NCBI GenBank assembly: GCA_000737985.1
Contig: JNVT01000084.1
Span: 1 to 54,584, forward strand
DNA from: Gammaproteobacteria bacterium MFB021
GTDB taxonomy: Bacteria; Pseudomonadota; Gammaproteobacteria; Pseudomonadales; Halomonadaceae
Reading direction: 5' to 3'
DNA: 54,584 bases
Shown: positions 7,591 to 13,908 of the stretch, piece after piece
How the letters are laid out: every line of letters begins with the position of its first letter
Position numbering within the stretch: the first letter of the stretch is position 1
Translations under genes and position numbers: made by a program
The notes under the pieces: generated by a model
Told to the model about the DNA's origin: nothing
Databases searched by the model: none
What the model saw: the letters and a program-made list of their open reading frames with translations, nothing else

Positions 7591-7821
7591 ATGAAGCAGA
7601 AAAACCACGCGCTAGGCCTTGCCATCGCCGAGGCAATCGAGCGCATCGCCTCAACCATCGTAGCGGCCTGCATACTTGGCGGTGTCATTGCCCACCAGAT
7701 TCAACTCGCCTATGCGGTGTTGGGTGGGGGTATTGCCACTGTCGTGGTATTGGTCGCTGTCGTATTGAGGGTTAGAATCAATCAAACCATTGACGCAGCC
7801 AAGGAGGCTGATGGCCAATGA
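7591..7821 (+). CDS. Small membrane protein (two helices)
   Basis: 76 residues with two hydrophobic stretches (IASTIVAACILGGVIAH and AYAVLGGGIATVVVLVAVVL) and a charged, cytoplasm-type C terminus. It follows the masked ribosome binding site of leader copy 2. Its stop overlaps the ATG of the next mini-gene. No family recognised; it is likely part of a three-gene set of tiny membrane proteins. Confidence 0.6.
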   Translation: MKQKNHALGLAIAEAIERIASTIVAACILGGVIAHQIQLAYAVLGGGIATVVVLVAVVLRVRINQTIDAAKEADGQ

Positions 7822-7946
7822 ACGATGAATTCCTGCGGTTTGCAGCCGTAATGGCTCCGTTCCTGATTCTCTCGATCGGTGGTCTGGGCTACGCTTGGCT
7901 GGTACTCAAGGATTTGCAAAAACGCCAGAAGCATCGGCATCACTGA
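7818..7946 (+). CDS. 42-residue single-pass membrane protein
   Basis: The ATG overlaps the preceding stop codon (ATGA). The peptide has a short N terminus, one hydrophobic helix (VMAPFLILSIGGLGYAWLV) and a basic tail KRQKHRHH. The layout is typical of a small inner-membrane protein with the tail in the cytoplasm. No homology call is possible. Confidence 0.5.
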   Translation: MNDEFLRFAAVMAPFLILSIGGLGYAWLVLKDLQKRQKHRHH

Positions 7947-7962
7947 TGCGAGCTGATGCCTG

Positions 7963-8088
7963 ATGGATTCTGCGACTCTGCTGCTTGGCACGATTTTTGT
8001 CGTTCTGACCGTTGCGATGACGATTGCCGGCGGTTATGCCTACTACGTGCATCGCAAGTTGGAAGCGCGACGAAAACGAAAACGCTGA
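7963..8088 (+). CDS. 41-residue single-pass membrane protein
   Basis: The peptide begins MDSATLLLGTIFVV, has one hydrophobic helix to about residue 28 and ends with the strongly basic RRKRKR. It lies 16 bases after the previous mini-gene and before a strong terminator, closing a small operon. There is no good Shine-Dalgarno match, so translation may depend on upstream coupling. Confidence 0.45.
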   Translation: MDSATLLLGTIFVVLTVAMTIAGGYAYYVHRKLEARRKRKR

Positions 8089-8113
8089 TTCAGACAGATT
8101 CTTACACGTCATG

Positions 8114-8139
8114 ACAGCCTCCTTCGGGAGGCTGTTTTT
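8114..8139 (+). terminator. Rho-independent terminator
   Basis: ACAGCCTCC-TTCG-GGAGGCTGT is a perfect 9-bp stem with a UUCG tetraloop, followed by TTTTTG. It ends the operon of three small membrane proteins and separates it from the leader of the next gene. Confidence 0.88.
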
Positions 8140-8148
8140 GTTTCCCTA

Positions 8149-8201
8149 CGGGAGAGTTCTCCCGATATGGGGGGCTCTCCCGTTTTATTGGAGATTTCCC
8201 C
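8149..8201 (+). promoter_or_regulatory. Switch-like leader with maskable RBS, copy 3
   Basis: Four segments can pair in alternative ways. CGGGAGAG (8149-8156) pairs with TCTCCCG (8158-8164) or with CTCTCCCG (8175-8182). The latter segment can also pair with the ribosome binding site GGAGA (8190-8194). Pairing of segments 1 and 2 leaves 3 free to mask the site; pairing of 1 and 3 frees it. This is the logic of a translational attenuator. Confidence 0.5.
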
Positions 8202-8786
8202 ATGGGTTACACCTTCCCTTTTGAAACCGAGACTCGTGATGAACTGATCGACTGGCTGCTGGAGCATCAGCATGAACCGAGTCGATGCGAGATCCTTGAT
8301 CATTCGCGACGAGGCAATGTGCTCTACGTCGTATTTCACAATCGAGTAGACGACTATCGATTCATCGCTGTGTTCTTGCTGCAGGGGCCGACGCCGGCCT
8401 CGGGCTGCTCAGGTGATCGCGCCTGGGGGTACAAGGATATGGATGAGTCGATGGGGCCTTATGTGAAGGACTGTCCAGAGCGATTACTCAAGCAATCGGA
8501 TGTTCAGTGTCCCGAGGCCGTCGCCTGGCGAGAGGCGTGTCGGACGGTGAGGACGGCGAAAGCTCGTCGCCGCCGCCTGGCTAGTCAATCTCGATCGGGT
8601 GACCGGCTTCGCTATCATCTGGAAAGCAGTCGTGAGGGTGATGTTGTTACCACGATCGACTTTGTGCGTGCTCACACTTCGACATTCTTCATAGGCCGTG
8701 ATGCGTCTGGGCGAATGTGGCGTTATCGCTGGGATCGCGTTGTGATCGAGCCACCACCGGCCAGTCACGATTGTAACGCTGCCTGA
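8202..8786 (+). CDS. DUF6927-like hypothetical protein
   Basis: 194 residues starting MGYTFPFETETRDEL. A central segment reading WGYKDMDESMGPYVKDCPERLL resembles the signature of DUF6927-type proteins that accompany STY4534 in ICEs and some plasmids; this is from memory. The C terminus (TFFIGRDASGRMWRYRWDRV) looks like a small beta barrel. It is soluble, of unknown role, and controlled by a switch-like leader directly upstream. A short TTAACG motif follows its end. Confidence 0.6.
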   Translation: MGYTFPFETETRDELIDWLLEHQHEPSRCEILDHSRRGNVLYVVFHNRVDDYRFIAVFLLQGPTPASGCSGDRAWGYKDMDESMGPYVKDCPERLLKQSDVQCPEAVAWREACRTVRTAKARRRRLASQSRSGDRLRYHLESSREGDVVTTIDFVRAHTSTFFIGRDASGRMWRYRWDRVVIEPPPASHDCNAA

Positions 8787-8790
8787 CTGA

Positions 8791-8803
8791 CTTAACGTTT
8801 CTT
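8791..8803 (+). promoter_or_regulatory. TTAACGTTTC motif, copy before 8862 gene
   Basis: CTTAACGTTTCTT carries the TTAACGTTTC core. TTAAC begins 70 bases before the next ATG, in line with the copies before ssb, topB and the TIGR03757 gene. Confidence 0.42.
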
Positions 8804-8805
8804 CT

Positions 8806-8861
8806 CCCACCCGGGGCCATTTCCCGGTGGGATGGCTCCATTCTCTCGAGGAGCCATCCAC
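8806..8861 (+). promoter_or_regulatory. Tandem-hairpin leader with maskable RBS, copy 4
   Basis: CCCACCCGGG pairs with CCCGGTGGG (one bulged C). Then GGATGGCTCC (8830-8839) pairs perfectly over 10 bp with GGAGCCATCC (8850-8859), which contains the ribosome binding site two bases before the ATG. GGGGCCAT (8813-8820) can pair with ATGGCTCC as the alternative. Confidence 0.6.
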
Positions 8862-9104
8862 ATGCAATCCTACTGCCTGCAACCCGGTGCGACCGGTGAT
8901 TCACATAGCGTCTACGAGGGCGCTTCTGCCTGGCCAGCTTGCCCGATCGGGTATCTGCGCCGGGCATACGACACGGAGCGTGATCATGGCCACGGTCCCT
9001 GGATCGTATTCGATACGTTGGGTCGGCCCTTCTCCGGTGACTCACCCGAGAAGGCGCTTGACGCTTTCGCCACTCGTCCGATGACGCGGGTCACGCTGAT
9101 CTAA
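8862..9104 (+). CDS. Small hypothetical protein
   Basis: 80 residues (MQSYCLQPGATGDSHSVYE...). The start is fixed by the GGAG in the 10-bp hairpin just upstream. It is soluble and has the strand-rich stretch GPWIVFDTLGRPFSGDSPEKALDAF. Homologous-looking small proteins occur in the maintenance region of related ICEs, but I can give no name or function. A short AGTCTC/GAGACT hairpin at 9104-9119 follows. Confidence 0.55.
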   Translation: MQSYCLQPGATGDSHSVYEGASAWPACPIGYLRRAYDTERDHGHGPWIVFDTLGRPFSGDSPEKALDAFATRPMTRVTLI

Positions 9105-9121
9105 GTCTCTACCGAGACTAC

Positions 9122-9188
9122 TCACCCATTCGGGGCCACGCCCCGAGGGGGTGGCTCCTTTCCAGTCGATACACGAAGGAGCAATTCC
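9122..9188 (+). promoter_or_regulatory. Tandem-hairpin leader with maskable RBS, copy 5
   Basis: CACCC-att-CGGGG pairs with CCCCG and GGGTG. GCTCCTT (9154-9160) pairs with AAGGAGC (9176-9182), the ribosome binding site. GGGGCCAC (9132-9139) can pair with GTGGCTCC (9151-9158). Relative to copy 4, the CCAT/ATGG pair has become CCAC/GTGG, a compensatory change. Confidence 0.6.
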
Positions 9189-9962
9189 ATGAGCGATACT
9201 CTCTCCTATCAGCTGGCCCAGGAAGACGTCGATGTCATTCTGGCCGCGCTGAGGCTGTTACAGCGCACGTCCGGATGGGACATACCCGATGCGATTCAGG
9301 ATATCGGGGGCGAGAGTCTGGATGTGGTCAACATCGACAAGCTATGCGAGGAACTCAACCTCGGCGGTACCGCTAACGACCAGGATGCTCGAGACATTCT
9401 GATTCGGCGCTTTCGTGCCGAGTTGTCACGACCCGAGTGGGACTCGGACACGGCGGCAAGTCTGGCGACATCCTTGGCCGATGCTGGCTGGCCGATATTC
9501 TTTCCTGAGCATGAGGGCTGGTATCTGGATGTCGTGGATGGCGCCTATGCCGTCGTGGCCCGCGCCAATGGCCCGTTTCGATCGGATGCCGAGGCCGTGG
9601 CGTCGATTGCGCGACGGTTTGCCAAGGGGAGTCGATGGCATGGTCAGGTGCTCGACACGATCGGGATGACCGCATGCGGTCATGGCCTTCCGCTGTTGCG
9701 GATCCTGGGCTATGGCCCCAATGCAGTCGATGTCGTGGTCTGTAGCGAGCTCCGCCCGGACGACTGTCTCGAGATCGGCTATCGCCCGGATCCCTTCGAG
9801 CCGGCCAGCTGGTCGATCTTTCGACGCGATAAAGGGTCTGGCGAGGCAAGGTGGATCGCCGACCGGCCTGATCAGCAGAGTGCGCTGATCTATTGCGCTG
9901 GCAGGCTGGGCGCGTCACTCAACGGCGAGATCCTGACCTCGTTTTCCACCTACTTCCATTGA
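9189..9962 (+). CDS. Hypothetical protein closing the maintenance operon
   Basis: 257 residues, soluble. The first 80 residues contain LAQEDVDVILAALRLLQRTSG and a helical region, and the middle has beta-rich repeats (WYLDVVDGAYAVVARANGPFRS). The C terminus reads SALIYCAGRLGASLNGEILT. No domain is recognised. It follows leader copy 5 and is closed by a strong terminator. Confidence 0.55.
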   Translation: MSDTLSYQLAQEDVDVILAALRLLQRTSGWDIPDAIQDIGGESLDVVNIDKLCEELNLGGTANDQDARDILIRRFRAELSRPEWDSDTAASLATSLADAGWPIFFPEHEGWYLDVVDGAYAVVARANGPFRSDAEAVASIARRFAKGSRWHGQVLDTIGMTACGHGLPLLRILGYGPNAVDVVVCSELRPDDCLEIGYRPDPFEPASWSIFRRDKGSGEARWIADRPDQQSALIYCAGRLGASLNGEILTSFSTYFH

Positions 9963-9970
9963 TTCACCTC

Positions 9971-9996
9971 AAACGCCCTTCGGGGCGTTTTTTTTG
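9971..9996 (+). terminator. Rho-independent terminator
   Basis: AAACGCCC-TTCG-GGGCGTTT is an 8-bp stem with a UUCG loop running into a long T-run. It separates the maintenance region from the transfer region. Confidence 0.92.
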
Positions 9997-10215
9997 GCTG
10001 TCAGTCAGAATGGAAAGTGCTACGGACCAGTGGTGAAATGGCGTCCTTGCCCGCCGGCATCCTTGCCGGTGTTCCTGGGGGCCTACCGTCCATGGCGCGC
10101 ATCATGGAGCCAATACGATGCAATAGATAGAGCCCTTGAAAAGAAATAGCTCAAGGCTTCGATGATCCCTTGAGGGTGATATCGCCGACCGGACCCAAAA
10201 GCCCTGCCGGTGCAA
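9997..10215. other. Intergenic region with two hairpins
   Basis: No gene is visible in about 220 bases. CCGGCA-tcct-TGCCGG lies at 10054-10069 and CTCAAGG/CCTTGAG at 10150-10174. The segment precedes the transfer operon and could hold its promoter or a small RNA; I see no clear sigma-70 box. Confidence 0.4.
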
Positions 10216-10228
10216 TTAACATTTCCCG
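10215..10228 (+). promoter_or_regulatory. TTAACATTTCCCG motif before transfer operon
   Basis: ATTAACATTTCCCG matches the motif found before ssb and topB. TTAAC begins 88 bases before the likely start of the PilL2-like gene. Confidence 0.5.
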
Positions 10229-10303
10229 TCGCGAGTGCGGGTGGGCTTCGGCACGGTGAACCTGATCACGATCATTCAGGTTCACCGCGCGAGGCCAAAC
10301 TCG

Positions 10304-10927
10304 ATGTATCCCCTCCAGAAAATCCGTGTCGTCCCCTTAGCATTCTTGATTGCGCTGCTCGCCGGTTGCGCGCATCAGCAACCATCCCAGCAGCCAAGCG
10401 AGAGCGAGCGCCTGGCCGCCGACTATCCCGACGCCGAGAAGATGGCCGTTGCGGGAAACAAGGAAGGGCATCATGCCCGCGTCGTGGCCACCGGTCTGGA
10501 TCAGCCCACCCACGATGTCGAGCCTGATGTCTATCGTGATCGCAATGCGTCACGAGTCGAGGTGATGCGAGGCGGGCGCTACGCCCTGGTCACGGCCAAC
10601 GCCACGTTGCAGCAGCGCAACCTCCTCGAGCAGACCGTCAATGTCTCGATCCCTGCCTCCATGAGCCCATCGGTGGAGGATGGCTTGCGCTACACCCTAC
10701 AGCACACCGGTTACAGCCTTTGTGCTCCCCGGGGTGAACCGCAGCAGCTGCTCTACAGCCGGCCATTGCCGGCGGCGCACTTCCGTCTGGGGCCGATGCC
10801 ACTTCGCGAGGCCCTGCAGGTTCTCGCCGGTAGTGCTTTCGAGGTTCAGGCCGATCCCATCGCGCGAACCATTTGCTATCAGGTACGCGATCAGCGACTG
10901 ATCGAGGAGACCGGTCATGACGGATGA
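10304..10927 (+). CDS. pilL2: PilL2-like ICE lipoprotein (TIGR03748 family)
   Basis: 207 residues from the ATG at 10304, with GAGG nine bases upstream. It has a lipoprotein signal (LLAGC, Cys22). The core matches the TIGR03748 pattern as I know it: VMRGGRYALVTANATLQQR, then a SVEDGLRYTLQHTGYSLC secretin-N-like repeat and LPAAHFRLGPMPLREALQVLAG. This protein opens the transfer block in PFGI-1-class ICEs and is thought to be an outer-membrane-associated pilus or channel component. Its end overlaps the next gene by 11 bases. Confidence 0.82.
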   Translation: MYPLQKIRVVPLAFLIALLAGCAHQQPSQQPSESERLAADYPDAEKMAVAGNKEGHHARVVATGLDQPTHDVEPDVYRDRNASRVEVMRGGRYALVTANATLQQRNLLEQTVNVSIPASMSPSVEDGLRYTLQHTGYSLCAPRGEPQQLLYSRPLPAAHFRLGPMPLREALQVLAGSAFEVQADPIARTICYQVRDQRLIEETGHDG

Positions 10928-11822
10928 TCGCCAGCGGCCCGTCGATTCCGGTGATCCGGAGCAGGAGCCTCGATCGGAAGCGCCAGTCGATTCGGATACG
11001 GGAAGCGTCGGTCGTCGCGAACCCTCGTTTTCCCATCACGGTGATGACGACAGACAGGACTTCAATGACGCCAACCGCGAGGAAACCGGTCACGAGGCGC
11101 CAAATTATACCCCCTACGCAGAGAGTCGCAGACGTTGGAGCCCGCTGCGGTTGACGTTCTTGGGGCTCGGGATAGTCGCTGTTTTGGGGCTCATTTACTT
11201 CGTTCTATTTGCTGGCTCCAAGTCGGAGGGGCCGACACTGGCGTCTCGATTGCAGTCTCAACAGCAGGTCATCGACCAACTGCGCATGCGGATCGAAGAG
11301 CTGCAGAGCGGCCAGGACGAACGTCGCAGTCAGGCCGAGGGCACCAGCAACCGCCTTGGCGAAATCGCTTCACGCCTCGACGATCTCGAGACGAGCCGAC
11401 AGGATTCGCCCCTGCAGGCATTGCCCGAGCGCGTCCAGGCGCTCTCCCATCGCCTCGAAGAGCTGTCCAGCTCCGTGGACGTGCGATTCAGTGCGGCGCA
11501 GGAAAAAGAGCAGTCGCTCGAGTCGTCGATCGAGGAGGTGCGCAAGCTCCGAGCTAGCCAAAAGACCAGCACCCAGCAAAGCCCTCAACGTCAGACACGA
11601 CGTCAACCCGAGCCGCCGTCACCGCCGTTCTCGGTGTCGGGCGTCGAGCTGCGCGGCGGGCGCAGCTATCTCGCCGTGGCATCCGGGGCCGCCGGGCGCT
11701 TGAGCGATCTGCGTCTGGTAGGTGAGGGGCAGAACATCGGGCAGTGGCATCTGTCGTCGATCGAGGGTCACTCGGCGGCGTTCACCATCAACGGCCAGAC
11801 AGTGGTCGTACCGGTTCCTTGA
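10917..11822 (+). CDS. Bitopic coiled-coil transfer-region protein
   Basis: 301 residues. Residues 1-75 are acidic and disordered. A single transmembrane helix at about 80-100 (LTFLGLGIVAVLGLIYFVLF) follows. Then comes a long coiled coil (about 110-205) and a C-terminal beta domain with VSGVELRGGRSYLAVA and GQTVVVPVP. This layout spans the inner membrane into the periplasm. Proteins of the same plan sit between PilL2 and PFL_4693 in related ICEs. It may be a structural spacer of the secretion machine; that is inference. Confidence 0.65.
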   Translation: MTDDRQRPVDSGDPEQEPRSEAPVDSDTGSVGRREPSFSHHGDDDRQDFNDANREETGHEAPNYTPYAESRRRWSPLRLTFLGLGIVAVLGLIYFVLFAGSKSEGPTLASRLQSQQQVIDQLRMRIEELQSGQDERRSQAEGTSNRLGEIASRLDDLETSRQDSPLQALPERVQALSHRLEELSSSVDVRFSAAQEKEQSLESSIEEVRKLRASQKTSTQQSPQRQTRRQPEPPSPPFSVSGVELRGGRSYLAVASGAAGRLSDLRLVGEGQNIGQWHLSSIEGHSAAFTINGQTVVVPVP

Positions 11823-11832
11823 GGAGAGCCCC

Positions 11833-12549
11833 ATGACGCTGACTCGCAATCGACGCCTGGCTACCGCGCTGCTGCTGTTTATGGCTTTGCCCGTGTGGGC
11901 TCAGGAGGGGCAGGACAGTGAATCGACCCGTATAGATCAGACGCGCCTGGAGCAGAGCACGCAACGGGCTGCCGAGGCCTGGGGCCTGAACCAGCAGGAG
12001 TATCGCCGCTATGAGTCGATCATGGAGGGGCCGCGTGGCACCTGGTCTCCCGATCTGGATCCGCTGACCGCCTTGGGATTGGAAGCTCGCAGTCAGGCCG
12101 AGCGTCAGAAGTACGCCGAGAAGCTGGTTGAAACCGAGCGCGCCCGAGTCGAGGCGGAACTCGCGTTTCAACGCGCCTACGACGACGCCTGGCAGCGGCT
12201 TTATCCCAACGACATGCCGGTCAATTCATTCTCCACAAGAGATGGTGAAGACGCGACCCGATCGGTGTTCGGCAGCAACCCATCGGCATCCAGCCAGCGC
12301 CTGAATGTGGTGGTGGCCACCGAGGGGTGTGATCAATGCGATGCGACCGTGAAGCGTCTGCTGAACAGCGGTGCGGCCATGGACATCTGGGTCGTGGACT
12401 CCAACGGAGACGACGATCGCATTCGCAGCTGGGCGGCTCAGGTCGGCATCCCTCCGGCGAAAGTCCGTGCCGGCAGGGTCACGCTCAACCATGGTGGCTC
12501 GCTGAACGTCGACAGCAGTCAGCTGCCACGTGTCGCGCCGAGGGGCTGA
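11833..12549 (+). CDS. TIGR03759 / PFL_4693 family transfer protein
   Basis: 238 residues with a cleavable signal peptide ending AQA-like (LPVWAQEG). The family-typical string is clear: a WGL..EYRRYE region, then GPRGTWSPDLDPLTALG and LAFQRAYDDAWQRLYP. The C-terminal 100 residues look like a thioredoxin-like fold with a CDQC pair in VVATEGCDQCDATVKRLL. It is periplasmic and part of the transfer system. The CXXC pair hints at a redox or folding role. Confidence 0.85.
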   Translation: MTLTRNRRLATALLLFMALPVWAQEGQDSESTRIDQTRLEQSTQRAAEAWGLNQQEYRRYESIMEGPRGTWSPDLDPLTALGLEARSQAERQKYAEKLVETERARVEAELAFQRAYDDAWQRLYPNDMPVNSFSTRDGEDATRSVFGSNPSASSQRLNVVVATEGCDQCDATVKRLLNSGAAMDIWVVDSNGDDDRIRSWAAQVGIPPAKVRAGRVTLNHGGSLNVDSSQLPRVAPRG

Positions 12550-12552
12550 GCG

Positions 12553-13326
12553 ATGATCTCTCGCGCGTTTAAAGCTGCAATGACTGGGCTGGTGACGGCG
12601 ATAGTTGCCGGCATGGCTCACGCCGAGCAACCCGACATCCCGTCAGCCTATGTGGTCGCCGCCGAGGATCATGGTGTACCGCCGGCGGTGCTCTACGCCG
12701 TGGCCAGCGCAGAGTCGGTGGTGAGTCTCGACGCGGGTCGTCGTCCTTGGCCCTGGACGTTGAACGTCGCGGGAGAGTCAATGCGCTTCGGCGATCGAAC
12801 CTCCGCGTGCCAGGCGTTGACTGATGCGCTCGAGAAAACGCAGATCGTCGACGTGGGGATCGCGCAGCTCAACGTGCGCTGGCAACCGCAATTATTCGGC
12901 GCTGGCCAGCGGTTCGCGGATCCCTGCGAGGGGCTGAATCCCTACGCCAATCTCGATGAAGCGGCGGCACTCATACGCGCCCACTTCGATGATGCCGGTG
13001 ATTGGTTGATTGCGGCCGGCCGCTATCACCACCCAGCGGGTGGTCGTCCCGCCGAGCGATATCGAACGGTGGTCAGTCAGGAACTGACTCGGCTTGGAGC
13101 ATCCCCGTCATTGGAGCTGGCATCGCCGGCGCTCATGGCAGCACGCCAGACGCCGGTCTCGAAGCGATCCCATCGACCAGCTCTAGCGTCAGTGGAAAGT
13201 GACCACTCAACAGCGTCGGATGAGGCGCTGACCTGGGTGACCCCAGGCCCACGCACCCCCGACACCGACGTCACTTGGGTAACGCCGGAGCAGCGTCCCT
13301 GGATGGCCGAAGTCGCAATCCGATAG
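12553..13326 (+). CDS. Lytic transglycosylase, SLT-type, of the ICE
   Basis: 257 residues with a signal peptide ending MAHA. An SLT-like domain covers about residues 20-190. The likely catalytic glutamate is Glu54 in AVASAESV. Conserved blocks PWPWTLNVAG, DVGIAQLNVRW and AAGRYHHPAGGRPAERYR follow. It would open peptidoglycan for assembly of the secretion channel. The last 65 residues are a proline- and threonine-rich tail with two WVTPG/WVTPE repeats, an unusual addition whose role is unknown. Confidence 0.85.
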   Translation: MISRAFKAAMTGLVTAIVAGMAHAEQPDIPSAYVVAAEDHGVPPAVLYAVASAESVVSLDAGRRPWPWTLNVAGESMRFGDRTSACQALTDALEKTQIVDVGIAQLNVRWQPQLFGAGQRFADPCEGLNPYANLDEAAALIRAHFDDAGDWLIAAGRYHHPAGGRPAERYRTVVSQELTRLGASPSLELASPALMAARQTPVSKRSHRPALASVESDHSTASDEALTWVTPGPRTPDTDVTWVTPEQRPWMAEVAIR

Positions 13327-13335
13327 GAGACCCCG

Positions 13336-13908
13336 ATGAAACAATCACGCTGCCTCAGCCTGCTGTCAGTGGGTGCGATAGCGCTGCTGTCGACATCTAC
13401 ATGGGCTCAGACTTCCGTCGATCGCCCACCGGGACTGCCCCAACTGACGGTGATCGCCGATCACGGGGGCGAGCCGGCCCGACCCTACTACGTGGCGATC
13501 AAGGGGGCCGGGGTCGGTGAGGAGGAAGGCTACTCACCGCAGCTGGGTGGCGAGGCGCGTCCTGCCCGGCCCTTTGGAGAACAGGACATGCTGCCGCTCG
13601 AGAGCGAGCAGTTGACGCCTGGCACCGTGACGCCGCGTCAGCTGGACCTGCCAGGCGGATTCACGCCCGTCTTTTTGGTTGGTGACGACGACTTGTCTCG
13701 TCAGTGGCTTGCCCAGCGCGGCGACATTCTGCGCGAGATGAATGCGGTGGGGCTGGTCGTGCAGGTAGCCGATGAGCCTTCCTTGCAGGCACTGCGCAAT
13801 GCAGCCCAGGGGCTCGAGATTCGCCCCGTTTCCGGTGATGGACTGGCCGAGCGACTTGGCCTTCGTCACTATCCTGCGCTGATCAGCCAGCGGGGTATCG
13901 ACCAATGA
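13336..13908 (+). CDS. TIGR03765 / PFL_4695 family transfer protein
   Basis: 190 residues with a signal peptide ending TWAQ. The mature part contains LTVIADHGGEPARPYYVAI, the region PGTVTPRQLDLPG, and FLVGDDDLSRQWL, typical of PFL_4695 proteins. The C-terminal part has a thioredoxin-like arrangement ending HYPALISQRGI, like TrbC/TraW-type periplasmic factors. The stop overlaps the traD start. Confidence 0.83.
   Translation: MKQSRCLSLLSVGAIALLSTSTWAQTSVDRPPGLPQLTVIADHGGEPARPYYVAIKGAGVGEEEGYSPQLGGEARPARPFGEQDMLPLESEQLTPGTVTPRQLDLPGGFTPVFLVGDDDLSRQWLAQRGDILREMNAVGLVVQVADEPSLQALRNAAQGLEIRPVSGDGLAERLGLRHYPALISQRGIDQ

Noticed and set aside
9373..9918. Reverse frame of 181 residues
   Set aside because: It is antisense to the 257-residue forward gene, which has a strong leader and terminator, and it is Arg/Ser-rich without structure.
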